Below, in pieces: positions 49,671 through 56,779 of a stretch of DNA of 64,000 nucleotides; position 1 is the first letter of the stretch; every line of letters starts with the position of its first letter. This DNA is from SZUA-35 sp965530755. Its GTDB lineage: Bacteria; Actinomycetota; Acidimicrobiia; Acidimicrobiales; SZUA-35. The stretch covers positions 5,890 to 69,889 of the forward strand of contig CBESNA010000020.1 of NCBI GenBank assembly GCA_965530755.1. The letters are read 5' to 3'. The notes below the pieces were generated by a model, which had not been told where the DNA came from, ran no database searches, and was given only the letters and a program-made list of their open reading frames with translations. The translations under genes and the position numbers were made by a program.

Positions 49671-51155
49671 TCAACGGACGGCCTCTTCGATCTTGTAGTA
49701 GCCCGTGCAGCGACAGAGGTTCCCGGCCAAGCCCTGTTTGATCTGCGCCGGCGTAGGCGCTCCGACCTCGGCTCGAAGCGAGTCGGCAGCGACGATGAAC
49801 CCGGGGATACAGAAGCCGCACTGGACGGCTGCCTCGTCGACGAACGCCTGCTGGATCGGAGACAGTGCCCCAGCGGTACCGATACCAGCAGCGGTCGTGA
49901 TCTCGCCACCCGCCGCTCGACCGGCAGGAACCAGGCAGCTCAGCACGCTGGTGCCATCGAGCCTGACGGTGCAGGCCCCGCACTCGCCTTCCGAGCAGCC
50001 CTCCTTGGTTGTCGTGATGTCGACGTCGTCACGCAGCCAGTGCAGGAGGGTGACGGGCCGCCACGGCGCCGAAACCGCGACGCCGTCGACCGTCATCTCC
50101 AGCGATCGGTCCCGCGTCCATGTGCCGGCCGCCGCGGGTGACGCGACCGACGGTCCACCGATCGTCGGCGGCGACGCCGGGAACGCTTCGGCATGACGAC
50201 CGGCCGCCAGTGCAGCCACAGCGCGGCGAACCATCACCGCAATCTGGTCGATGCGGTGGTCCGCTGTCGCCCGGAGGTCGTCGATCGGAGAGACGGATGC
50301 CGCCGCAGCCTCGGCAACGCTCTCGAGCTGCGCGTCATCGATGACGCCGTCCACGATCGACGTTCCGTCGAGTTCGGCTTCGGCCGCCAGGCAGCGACCG
50401 ACCGTGGGCGCCACACTTCCCAGCACGACACGACTGTCGCTGATCAGGCCGTCCCGATCAACCGTGACGACCACGGCGATGTGCACGACCGAGATCGCCT
50501 GGGCTCGACGAAGGCCCAGCTTCAGGTAGACGCCGCGGCGGTCCCCGTCCACGTCCGGCACCGGGATCGTGACGCCGGTGACGATCTCGTCCGGCGCGAG
50601 CACGGTCGACCGAACACCAGTGGTGAACTCGGCGATCGGCACCGTCCGAAGACCCCGTGCCGACGCCATCGACACCTCTGCGTCGAGCGCGACGAGCGCC
50701 GACAGCGAGTCGTTGGCCGGGCTTGCGGTGACGATGTTGCCGACCACGGTCGCCCGGTTTCGAAGCGCAGGCGAACCGACCTCCCAGCAGGCTTGAGCCA
50801 AGGGAAGGGCTCGCTCCTTCACGAGATCGCTGATCACACATTGATTGTGGGTCACGAGCGGACCCAGGTGAATCCCGTGTCGCGACTGATGGATCGAGTC
50901 GAGTCCCTCGAGCCCCGAGATGTCGATCAACAACTGGAGGTCGGGGCGCGAACCGCGGTCGAGCTCGACGAGCAGATCAGTGCCACCGGCCACGATGCGA
51001 GCACGGTCGCCATGCTCGGCGAGCAGTTCCATGGCCTCCTCGAGATTCTCGGGCCTGACGTAGTCTGCCGGCCGAGACGGGGCTCGCTGCACCTCGTGCA
51101 GACCGACCGGTCCGCCCATCAAGGCGATGTCTGACTCGGATGTGGGCGATGTCAT
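49671..51155 (-). CDS. Xanthine-dehydrogenase-family FAD subunit fused to the [2Fe-2S] subunit
   Basis: 494 aa. Residues about 30-330 are the FAD-binding domain (IVAGGTDLLVELDRG, then RNRATVVGNIVTASPANDS). From about 345 the chain is the iron-sulfur domain: CSEGECGACTVRLDG with a later C forms the plant-type cluster, and QCGFCIPGFI plus GNLCRCTGYYKI the second. The order FAD then Fe-S is the reverse of eukaryotic xanthine dehydrogenase. ATG 51155 begins just before the FAD domain. It should pass electrons from the molybdenum subunit encoded immediately downstream. Confidence 0.9.
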   Translation of the reverse strand: MTSPTSESDIALMGGPVGLHEVQRAPSRPADYVRPENLEEAMELLAEHGDRARIVAGGTDLLVELDRGSRPDLQLLIDISGLEGLDSIHQSRHGIHLGPLVTHNQCVISDLVKERALPLAQACWEVGSPALRNRATVVGNIVTASPANDSLSALVALDAEVSMASARGLRTVPIAEFTTGVRSTVLAPDEIVTGVTIPVPDVDGDRRGVYLKLGLRRAQAISVVHIAVVVTVDRDGLISDSRVVLGSVAPTVGRCLAAEAELDGTSIVDGVIDDAQLESVAEAAAASVSPIDDLRATADHRIDQIAVMVRRAVAALAAGRHAEAFPASPPTIGGPSVASPAAAGTWTRDRSLEMTVDGVAVSAPWRPVTLLHWLRDDVDITTTKEGCSEGECGACTVRLDGTSVLSCLVPAGRAAGGEITTAAGIGTAGALSPIQQAFVDEAAVQCGFCIPGFIVAADSLRAEVGAPTPAQIKQGLAGNLCRCTGYYKIEEAVR

Positions 51156-51220
51156 GACCCACCGTTGTAATCGCCCTGCCGTCCGATGCACAGCTTTCCC
51201 GCCGAACCGCTTGGGGATCG

Positions 51221-51235
51221 TCAACAATCTGTTGA
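51221..51235. promoter_or_regulatory. Palindrome in the divergent spacer upstream of the molybdenum hydroxylase genes
   Basis: TCAACAATCTGTTGA, a perfect 6-bp inverted repeat around 3 nt, midway between the FAD/Fe-S gene and the divergent lipoprotein gene. Its size and A/T-rich centre suit a dimeric repressor site, for example of GntR type. No regulator gene is adjacent. Confidence 0.35.
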
Positions 51236-51262
51236 TCTCGTCATCGTCAGTTCATGCGACGC

Positions 51263-51268
51263 TACGGT
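51263..51268 (+). promoter_or_regulatory. -10 element of the META-type lipoprotein gene
   Basis: TACGGT, 7 nt before the GTG at 51276. Confidence 0.45.
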
Positions 51269-51275
51269 CGATCCG

Positions 51276-51749
51276 GTGCCCGCTCGACGCCACCGTGTGC
51301 TCCTCTTGGCCGTTGTCGGTGTCGTGGCGGCGGGATGCGGTTCGTCAGAGCTCGACCTCGAGCCGACCTTCGACGGGGCGTGGATCGTGACGACGCTCGA
51401 GGTCCATATGACCGCCGCCGACGGCGCTGACGACACCGGGCTCCTCGACGCGATCGGCGCTCCACTGCTCGTCGAGATCGACACCGGCGAGGCAGCCCTA
51501 CGGGGTCAGACCGGGTGCGGCCGACTGTTCGGCTCCTACACGCTCCTCGGCGACGGCACCGATGGCGGTGAGGCAAGCTTCACGATTCCGAGCCCCGCGG
51601 CGAACAGCGATTGTCCGGCCGACGAACGTCGAGCTCACGAGGCGCTCGTGAATGCGCTCGAGCAGGTCAGTCAGTGGCGACAGGAGGGGACGGCTCTGGT
51701 GTTTCAGGGTCCGGACTCGACGATGCTGGAGCTGAGCCCGGCCGGCTGA
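51276..51749 (+). CDS. META/HslJ-like predicted lipoprotein
   Basis: 157 aa. From the GTG at 51276 the protein starts ARRHRVLLLAVVGVVAAGC, a signal peptide with a lipobox, followed by a short linker. The domain shows the META/HslJ pattern: a tryptophan-containing first strand, then RGQTGCGRLFGSYTL, and an ERRAHEALVNALEQVSQWR helix before the final strand. It is likely attached to the outer face of the membrane; function unknown. The -10 box 7 nt upstream supports this start over an ATG 30 codons earlier. Its last 83 bp overlap the convergent methyltransferase gene. Confidence 0.78.
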   Translation: MPARRHRVLLLAVVGVVAAGCGSSELDLEPTFDGAWIVTTLEVHMTAADGADDTGLLDAIGAPLLVEIDTGEAALRGQTGCGRLFGSYTLLGDGTDGGEASFTIPSPAANSDCPADERRAHEALVNALEQVSQWRQEGTALVFQGPDSTMLELSPAG

Positions 51750-52836
51750 GGACCTGCACCTTGATGCCTCCATGCCCGAACGACCCTTTGAACCCAGTAG
51801 CGGGAGCGAGTCGACCATCGGCGGCGCGGGCCAGTGTTCGGTCGTTGGCGATCATCGCCAGCCCCCACTCGGGGCGACGTTCACGCAGCACGGCCCCGAA
51901 CCGCTTGTAGAGCGGGGCGAGATCGCCGTCGCCGACGCGGGTTCCGTACGGCGGGTTGGTCACGACCCATCCCGGCCCGGTCCGTCCCTCGAGGTGCGAC
52001 ACGACTCGCTTCTCGACGCGGACGGCGTCGGCGACACCGGCGCGCTTCGCATTCTTCTCGGTGATCTCCACGGCGAGGGAATCGCGATCACTGGCCTCGA
52101 TCGACACCGGCCGATCGGGAGCACTCCGGCTGGCGATCTCGCCCTGCACGCTGGCCCAGGTGCCCGGATCGAATGTCGGCCATGTCTGGAACGCATAACG
52201 GCGGGTGCCCCCGGGCGGCATCGAACGAGCCATCAGAGCAGCCTCGACAACGATGGTGCCGGAACCGCAGAAAGGATCGGCCAGCGGGACGGATCCATCC
52301 CAGCCGATCGACATCAGTATCGCCGCAGCCATCGTGGGGCGAAGCGGAGCGATGCCGATGTCGCGCCGCCAACCTCGATGGTTGAGCGGTGTGCCGCCGG
52401 TGTCGACGCTGATCGTGCAAAGATCCTTCTCGAAACGGACGACGAACGGCTGTACCGGTTCGCCGCGGGTGGCCGGGCCTACGGTCTTGTGCAGCCGCTG
52501 AGCGATCGCCTCGGTGTGGTAGAGCTTCGACTTGTGTGACGTGACGCGAAACTCCGGGGCGACGTCGTCGCCGATCCACGGCGCCCAATCGATCTCCGAG
52601 GCTCGGAGCTGGAGGTGGGCGAAATCGGTGGCCCGGAACGTCGCCAGCCTCACGAGAATCCTCGAAGCCGTCCTCAACCAGACGTTCGCTGCGTAAAGCT
52701 GGCGCGTCGTCGCCCGGAACGGAACGACCCCGTGAGCACCCACCTTCGGCTTCATGCCGAGGTCGCGTAGTTCGGCCTCGAGAAACGATTCGAGGCCGGG
52801 GGTGCAGATCGCAGCAGCGTCGAGTCGTTGATTCAT
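51667..52836 (-). CDS. THUMP-domain RNA methyltransferase (RlmL/TrmN-like)
   Basis: 389 aa. An N-terminal THUMP-containing region (about residues 1-160, with TPGLESFLEAELRDLG) is followed by a Rossmann methyltransferase with LADPFCGSGTIVVEAAL (SAM loop region) and VVTNPPYGTR, the NPPY motif of N-methyltransferases acting on RNA bases. It probably methylates guanine in 23S rRNA or tRNA. The C-terminal 25 residues are Pro/Ser-rich, and their coding DNA overlaps the lipoprotein gene on the other strand by 83 bp. Confidence 0.9.
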   Translation of the reverse strand: MNQRLDAAAICTPGLESFLEAELRDLGMKPKVGAHGVVPFRATTRQLYAANVWLRTASRILVRLATFRATDFAHLQLRASEIDWAPWIGDDVAPEFRVTSHKSKLYHTEAIAQRLHKTVGPATRGEPVQPFVVRFEKDLCTISVDTGGTPLNHRGWRRDIGIAPLRPTMAAAILMSIGWDGSVPLADPFCGSGTIVVEAALMARSMPPGGTRRYAFQTWPTFDPGTWASVQGEIASRSAPDRPVSIEASDRDSLAVEITEKNAKRAGVADAVRVEKRVVSHLEGRTGPGWVVTNPPYGTRVGDGDLAPLYKRFGAVLRERRPEWGLAMIANDRTLARAADGRLAPATGFKGSFGHGGIKVQVLSRPGSAPASSSPDPETPEPSPPVATD

Positions 52837-52907
52837 CGAGGCAGCCTCGCACCGGATCGAGTCGACCCCACCATCCCTGCCGACGTCGCGTGTGGGAAGC
52901 TGGACCG

Positions 52908-53156
52908 ATGGGACCCTTCTTGTGGATCATCTTCGGCTTGATCGTCGGCGTCGTGTCGCAATGGATGGTGAAGGGCAATCGAAAGCTGGGCTGCCTCGGA
53001 ACCATCTTGCTCGGCATCGCTGGGTCGCTCGTCGGGGGCACGATCTGGAACGTGCTCACCGGGTCTGGTCTCGAACCGGAGACCGGCGGGCTCTTCCTCT
53101 CCATCATCGGTGCCGTGATCGTTCTCGTTCTCGCCCGCAAGCTCAACGACACCTGA
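52908..53156 (+). CDS. GlsB/YeaQ/YmgE-family small membrane protein
   Basis: 82 aa with three hydrophobic segments: GPFLWIIFGLIVGVVSQWMV, LGTILLGIAGSLVGG and the C-terminal FLSIIGAVIVLVL. The spacing matches the transglycosylase-associated (GlsB) family, stress-induced membrane proteins of unknown mechanism. ATG 52908 gives the family's usual start; a GAAGCT hexamer is 6 nt upstream. It is divergent from the RNA methyltransferase and is the last gene before the long non-coding stretch. Confidence 0.88.
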   Translation: MGPFLWIIFGLIVGVVSQWMVKGNRKLGCLGTILLGIAGSLVGGTIWNVLTGSGLEPETGGLFLSIIGAVIVLVLARKLNDT

Positions 53157-53170
53157 GCGGGTCGCCCTTC

Positions 53171-53256
53171 TGTGGGCAACGCGGTGGACAACCAGTGGAA
53201 AACCGGTTGCTGTCTGAGGACAAACAAAGAAGTTCTGCGGATAACCATGTGGATTG
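53171..53256 (+). promoter_or_regulatory. Cluster of six tandem DnaA-box-like 9-mers
   Basis: Six 9-mers in one orientation resemble the DnaA box TGTGGATAA: TGTGGGCAA (53171), GGTGGACAA (53183), AGTGGAAAA (53194), TGAGGACAA (53215), TGCGGATAA (53236) and TGTGGATTG (53248). Each has one or two mismatches. The starts are 12, 11, 21, 21 and 12 bp apart, close to whole helical turns. The stretch is less GC-rich than its surroundings. No dnaA, dnaN or gyrB is nearby, so a DnaA-titrating or DnaA-regulated site is as likely as an origin. Confidence 0.55.
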
Positions 53257-53615
53257 CGAGAAACCGCTTGACCCCGCTGTCGACGGGTGTTTGAGTGAGC
53301 TTCAGCCAGCCGGGAGCGTCGCTCAAACGGCCTCACGGAACGGGCGAAGTCGGCCCTCGAATCACCTCGGTGCATCGAGAGTCCGACGTCGAAACCGGAC
53401 GTGGGGAACGAAGCGAAAGAACCGGGTGGTCAGGTGAGAGAAATCGCCGGCCGCACCCGCTGGGTGTGACCCCTGAGATCGGTCTCGGCTTCGGCTGACA
53501 TCGATCGACGGAAACTGATCACCAGACGTGCCCGAGGAACTCGGTCGGAAAGCAAGGGGTTCGCCCTGAGCTTGAGCGGCGGGGTATGCAAGCAAAGAGG
53601 TGGTCGGAAAAGCAA

Positions 53616-53647
53616 CTTCCCCGCCGGTTCTCGAACCGACGGGGAAG
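53616..53647 (-). terminator. Strong hairpin followed by a T-rich tract on the minus strand
   Basis: Arms CTTCCCCG-C-CGGTTC and GAACCG-A-CGGGGAAG pair over 14 bp with one mismatch and a 2-nt centre. Read on the minus strand it is followed by TTGCTTTTCC, an intrinsic-terminator arrangement that would stop transcripts from ald or from an RNA gene in between. Confidence 0.5.
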
Positions 53648-53713
53648 CTCAACAGTCAATGGAAACGGTACTGCCGTCAAAATCGACTGTGGTGGATGCT
53701 CTCACTGCACACG

Positions 53714-53759
53714 ACACCCCCGGAAAGACGCTGCTCACGCCTCGTCCGACCGGGGGTGT
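53714..53759. repeat. Inverted repeat downstream of ald
   Basis: ACACCCCCGG (53714-53723) and CCGGGGGTGT (53750-53759) form a 10-bp perfect stem with a 26-nt loop, 31 bp past the ald stop. It may stabilise the ald mRNA end or aid termination. Confidence 0.5.
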
Positions 53760-53789
53760 TGACCTTTTCCCGGTCTGCCGACCCCATTT

Positions 53790-54902
53790 CTAGAACAGGG
53801 TGGCGGGGTCCACGTATGGCAGGTCGAGCGCCTCGGCGACGGCCGCCTCGGTGAGCTTGCCGTCGAACACGTTCAGGCCGTTGCGCATGTGCGGGTCGTC
53901 GCGCAGCACTGCCTCGTGGCCGCGGTCGGCCAGAGCGAGCACGTACGGCAGCGTCGAATTGTTGAGCGCATGGGCCGATGTCTGGGCGACCGCCCCCGGC
54001 ATGTTCGCCACGCAGTAATGCACGACCCCGTCGACGACGTAGGTCGGGTCGGCGTGAGTGGTCGGCCTCGATGTCTCGAAGCAACCACCCTGATCGATGG
54101 CGACGTCAACGAGCACGGATCCCGGTCGCATCGCTGCCACCATCTCGGTCGTCACCAACCTCGGCGCCCTCGCCCCCTTGACCAACACGGCACCGATGAC
54201 GAGGTCGGCGTCGATCACGTAGTCCTCGACCGACGTACGGTTCGAATGGACCGCTCGGATTCCCGTGCCGAAGCGGGCGTCGAGTTCATCGAGCACGCGC
54301 ACGTTGCGTTCGAGCACGGTCACGTCTGCCCCCAGACCGACCGCCATCTCGGTGGCGTTGACTCCGACCACTCCCCCGCCGAGCACGACGACCTTCGCCG
54401 GAGCGACCCCGGGCACACCTCCGAGAAGGAGTCCGGCGCCGCCCTGTGGCGACTCGAGCGAATGGGCCCCGGCCTGAACCGCCATCCGTCCGGCCACCTT
54501 CGACATCGGAGCCAACAGCGGCAGGCCCCCTCCATTGTCGGTGACCGTTTCGTAGGCGATGCAGGTCGCGCCGCTGGAGAGGAGGTCGGCCGTCTGGTCC
54601 GGGTCGGGCGCCAGATGCAGGTAGGTGAACAGGAGTTGGCCTGGTCGCAGCATCGCCCGTTCGACCGCTTGGGGTTCCTTGACTTTGACGATCATGTCCG
54701 CGCCGGCGAACACCTCGGCTGCGTCGGTAACGATCGTCGCCCCGGCCGACTCGTAGCGCAGATCGTCTGCCCCGATCCCCTCGCCTGCCCCGGACTGCAC
54801 GATGACCTCGTGGCCGTGGGCAACCAACTCGCGAACGCTCTCGGGTGTCAGACCGACCCGCCGTTCGAGCACCTTGATCTCTGTCGGAACTCCAACTCGC
54901 AT
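53790..54902 (-). CDS. ald: Alanine dehydrogenase
   Basis: 370 aa, matching the hexameric L-alanine dehydrogenases. It interconverts alanine and pyruvate plus ammonia with NAD. MRVGVPTEIKVLERRVGLTP at the N-terminus is the family signature, the substrate-binding lysine is in MIVKVKEPQ, the histidine is in FTYLHLAPD, and the NAD fold is VVVLGGGVVGVNATEMAVGLGADV. The ATG has AGGGG 8 nt upstream; the frame extends 36 codons further without support. It is divergent from an Lrp-type gene that is probably its regulator. Confidence 0.95.
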   Translation of the reverse strand: MRVGVPTEIKVLERRVGLTPESVRELVAHGHEVIVQSGAGEGIGADDLRYESAGATIVTDAAEVFAGADMIVKVKEPQAVERAMLRPGQLLFTYLHLAPDPDQTADLLSSGATCIAYETVTDNGGGLPLLAPMSKVAGRMAVQAGAHSLESPQGGAGLLLGGVPGVAPAKVVVLGGGVVGVNATEMAVGLGADVTVLERNVRVLDELDARFGTGIRAVHSNRTSVEDYVIDADLVIGAVLVKGARAPRLVTTEMVAAMRPGSVLVDVAIDQGGCFETSRPTTHADPTYVVDGVVHYCVANMPGAVAQTSAHALNNSTLPYVLALADRGHEAVLRDDPHMRNGLNVFDGKLTEAAVAEALDLPYVDPATLF

Positions 54903-54999
54903 TACCTGCACCCCTCGGTCGACGATTGCCTCGGTCCGGTCGAGTGACCGGTCGGGCAAAACGTAGACCGACGACGACAACACGGGATTGCAAGATGAT

Positions 55000-55021
55000 G
55001 CGTCGGACATGTATCTGACGC
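55000..55021. promoter_or_regulatory. Candidate operator in the ald/regulator spacer
   Basis: A 22-bp imperfect palindrome with outer arms GCGTC and GACGC and matching inner GA/TC pairs (16 of 22 positions symmetrical). It lies 47 bp upstream of the Lrp-type gene and 98 bp upstream of ald. Lrp-family regulators bind such sites as dimers, and the M. tuberculosis AldR system has the same gene arrangement. Confidence 0.4.
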
Positions 55022-55054
55022 TGCAAAACCTTGCGTTGTCACGCTTCCGCGACC

Positions 55055-55060
55055 GATACT
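55055..55060 (+). promoter_or_regulatory. -10 element of the ald regulator gene
   Basis: GATACT, 7 nt before the ATG at 55068. A TTGCGT sequence lies 18 bp upstream as a possible -35 box. Confidence 0.45.
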
Positions 55061-55067
55061 TGTGTTC

Positions 55068-55529
55068 ATGCTCTTCGACGCAACCGATCGCACCATTCTC
55101 CAGATCCTCCAGGGCGACGGGCGCGTCAGCAACAACGACCTCGCCGATCGAGTCGGACTCTCACCGTCGGCCACGTTGCGTCGCGTGAGACGCCTCGAAG
55201 CCGATGGCACGATCGAGAACTACGTCGCGCTGCTCGAACCCGCGTCGATCGGGCGGGGGACCACTGCCTTCGTCGAGATCTCGCTGGCGAGCCAGGAGGA
55301 GCCGGCCCTCGACGCGTTCGAGGCAGCGGTCGTCGAGTCACCCGCCGTGATGGCCTGTCACTTGATGGCCGGCGACGCCGACTACATCGTGCAGGTCGCC
55401 TGCGCCGATGTCGCAGACTACGAACGCATCCACCGCACCCACCTGGCGGTTCTCCCCGGCGTCACCAGGATCCGATCAAGCTTCTCGCTGCGAACCGTTG
55501 CCAACCGAACTGCGTACGACCTCGCCTGA
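55068..55529 (+). CDS. Lrp/AsnC-family regulator, AldR-like
   Basis: 153 aa. DATDRTILQILQGDGRVSNN and GLSPSATLRRVRRLEADGTI form the winged helix-turn-helix, and MAGDADYIVQVACADVADYE the AsnC-type effector domain. The divergent arrangement with ald parallels mycobacterial AldR, which activates ald in response to alanine; that role is inferred here. ATG 55068 fits the -10 box; a GTG two codons earlier is also in frame. The stop codon sits in a small palindrome shared with the convergent PrsW-like gene. Confidence 0.88.
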   Translation: MLFDATDRTILQILQGDGRVSNNDLADRVGLSPSATLRRVRRLEADGTIENYVALLEPASIGRGTTAFVEISLASQEEPALDAFEAAVVESPAVMACHLMAGDADYIVQVACADVADYERIHRTHLAVLPGVTRIRSSFSLRTVANRTAYDLA

Positions 55530-55534
55530 CGACG

Positions 55535-56674
55535 TCAGCTCGCCGCTGACCTGGCCTCGTAGAGCAGATTGACCAATCGAGCCTCGTCAGCCGGGTTCAC
55601 GCTCGGCTTGGCGTGAAGCACTGCCAATCTGGCCAGCGCGGCGTGCACACCGTCGAAGGTCCGCCGCTTCGAGCGAGGCAGGCTCCGTCGCACGGCGAGC
55701 ATCCGACCCCAGTCGCTGAAGATCTCGAGCTCGGCCGCGGTGAGTCCGTATCGCTGGACCAGCATCGGGGCGACCGCGAGGAAGTGGCGACGATCCCGCT
55801 GCCTGAATCGAATGAGCAGAACGGCCACGGTCCCGAACAGCAGCAGGAAGCCGATGATCGCCACGAGGATCACCGTTGTCCCGCCAGACGACTCCGAGAG
55901 CGAGAGCGATCCGTTCCATGCGGCGTGGGTGAGAACGGCGGCGAGATAGCCACCCAGCATCGCTGCCACCACCGGACGATCCCGCTCCTTGGCCAGACCG
56001 GCGGCGAGACCGATCCAGAAGGTGAACAACGGATGAGCGAACGGCGTGACGATGCCTCGGACGACGAAGACCGAGAGCAGCTGATCAGCAGCCTCTGCGC
56101 TGGCGAAGTACTGGATGTCCTCGACCGCGGCGAACCCGATGGCCACCCAGCCGGCATAGATCACGCCATCGAGAACGCTGTCGATGTGGCCCCGACGCAC
56201 CATCCAATAGACGCCGAGCCCCTTCGTTGCCTCCTCGATCAAAGGAGCCGCGGTGATCGCTGCCGCATCGAAGCCGTAGCCCTCGGCAACCGCCGTGTTG
56301 ACCGAGCCGGAGATCAGCACCGCCACCGTGGCTCCCCAGAGCAGCGAATGCAGAAGTGCGGAGTGCGGCTCCGGTTCCACACGATCGAGCCACCACAGCG
56401 TCGGCACCACGAGGGCGAGAGGGACAAAGCTCAGGACGACCGAAAGGGGCGAGTCGATCAGGAACCAGACCGTGGCCAGCACCACGGGAATCGCACACAC
56501 GACGATCGGCACGCTCAGCCAATCGGGGAGCCGGGGACGTCTCTTGCCCCCTCTCTCGACGTGGGCGGTCCACATCTGACCGTCCCACCATCGCCACTCG
56601 GCCTGGCGCCAGGGGTCGGCGTACCATCCCGGTGCCGTCGACCCGAGCTGGGCGGGCGTGTTCGTCGGCTGCAC
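55535..56674 (-). CDS. PrsW-family intramembrane protease-like protein with DUF2510 domain
   Basis: 379 aa. Residues about 15-41 (PGWYADPWRQAEWRWWDGQM) form a DUF2510 domain, a short Trp-rich module common in actinobacterial membrane proteins. About eight hydrophobic helices follow, with the PrsW motifs APLIEEATKG, GFAAVEDIQYF, AHPLFTFWIG and HAAWN, the set of Glu, Asp and His thought to form a metal-dependent active site of the CAAX/PrsW superfamily. About 85 soluble residues end the protein. In Bacillus, PrsW cleaves an anti-sigma factor; no anti-sigma gene is nearby, so the target is unknown. Confidence 0.88.
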   Translation of the reverse strand: MQPTNTPAQLGSTAPGWYADPWRQAEWRWWDGQMWTAHVERGGKRRPRLPDWLSVPIVVCAIPVVLATVWFLIDSPLSVVLSFVPLALVVPTLWWLDRVEPEPHSALLHSLLWGATVAVLISGSVNTAVAEGYGFDAAAITAAPLIEEATKGLGVYWMVRRGHIDSVLDGVIYAGWVAIGFAAVEDIQYFASAEAADQLLSVFVVRGIVTPFAHPLFTFWIGLAAGLAKERDRPVVAAMLGGYLAAVLTHAAWNGSLSLSESSGGTTVILVAIIGFLLLFGTVAVLLIRFRQRDRRHFLAVAPMLVQRYGLTAAELEIFSDWGRMLAVRRSLPRSKRRTFDGVHAALARLAVLHAKPSVNPADEARLVNLLYEARSAAS

Positions 56675-56743
56675 CGGTCAAGCCAACCACACCGCGCCCC
56701 TGCCGGTGAAGCTTTCCCCGCAGCGCCGTGCCCGGCGGTAGTT

Positions 56744-56772
56744 TTGACCTTGCCAGATTACCGCCATAGGTT
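56744..56772 (+). promoter_or_regulatory. Promoter of the acyl-CoA carboxylase operon
   Basis: TTGACC (56744-56749) and TAGGTT (56767-56772) are 17 bp apart, the best -35/-10 pair seen in the window. The -10 box ends 7 nt before the ATG, so the mRNA should be leaderless. Confidence 0.65.
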
Positions 56773-56779
56773 GCCGCCC

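Larger units (their letters stand above)
53257..53789. other. Long non-coding stretch of unknown content
   Basis: No open frame here has convincing coding character. It contains several inverted repeats, including GTTTGAG/CTCAAAC around 53289-53327, two hairpins listed separately, and a near-repeat GGTCGGAAAGCAA (53543) / GGTCGGAAAAGCAA (53602). It may encode a structured RNA. I looked for RNase P RNA and tmRNA signatures and saw none. Confidence 0.4.

Noticed and set aside
53257..53650. RNase P RNA or tmRNA
   Set aside because: None of the conserved RNase P core sequences or a tmRNA tRNA-like end was seen on either strand, although the region is structured.
53362..53652. Open frame of 96 codons in the long spacer
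   Set aside because: No ribosome binding site or -10 box, Ser/Arg/Pro-rich composition, and its start region lies in a hairpin. Kept as non-coding.
53889..54947. Open frame (352 codons) on the plus strand
   Set aside because: Antisense to ald, which is unambiguous; the His/Asp/Arg-rich product is a shadow.
55613..56779. 5' extension of the carboxylase beta gene
   Set aside because: It runs antisense to the PrsW-like gene, and a good -35/-10 pair ends 7 nt before the ATG at 56780.
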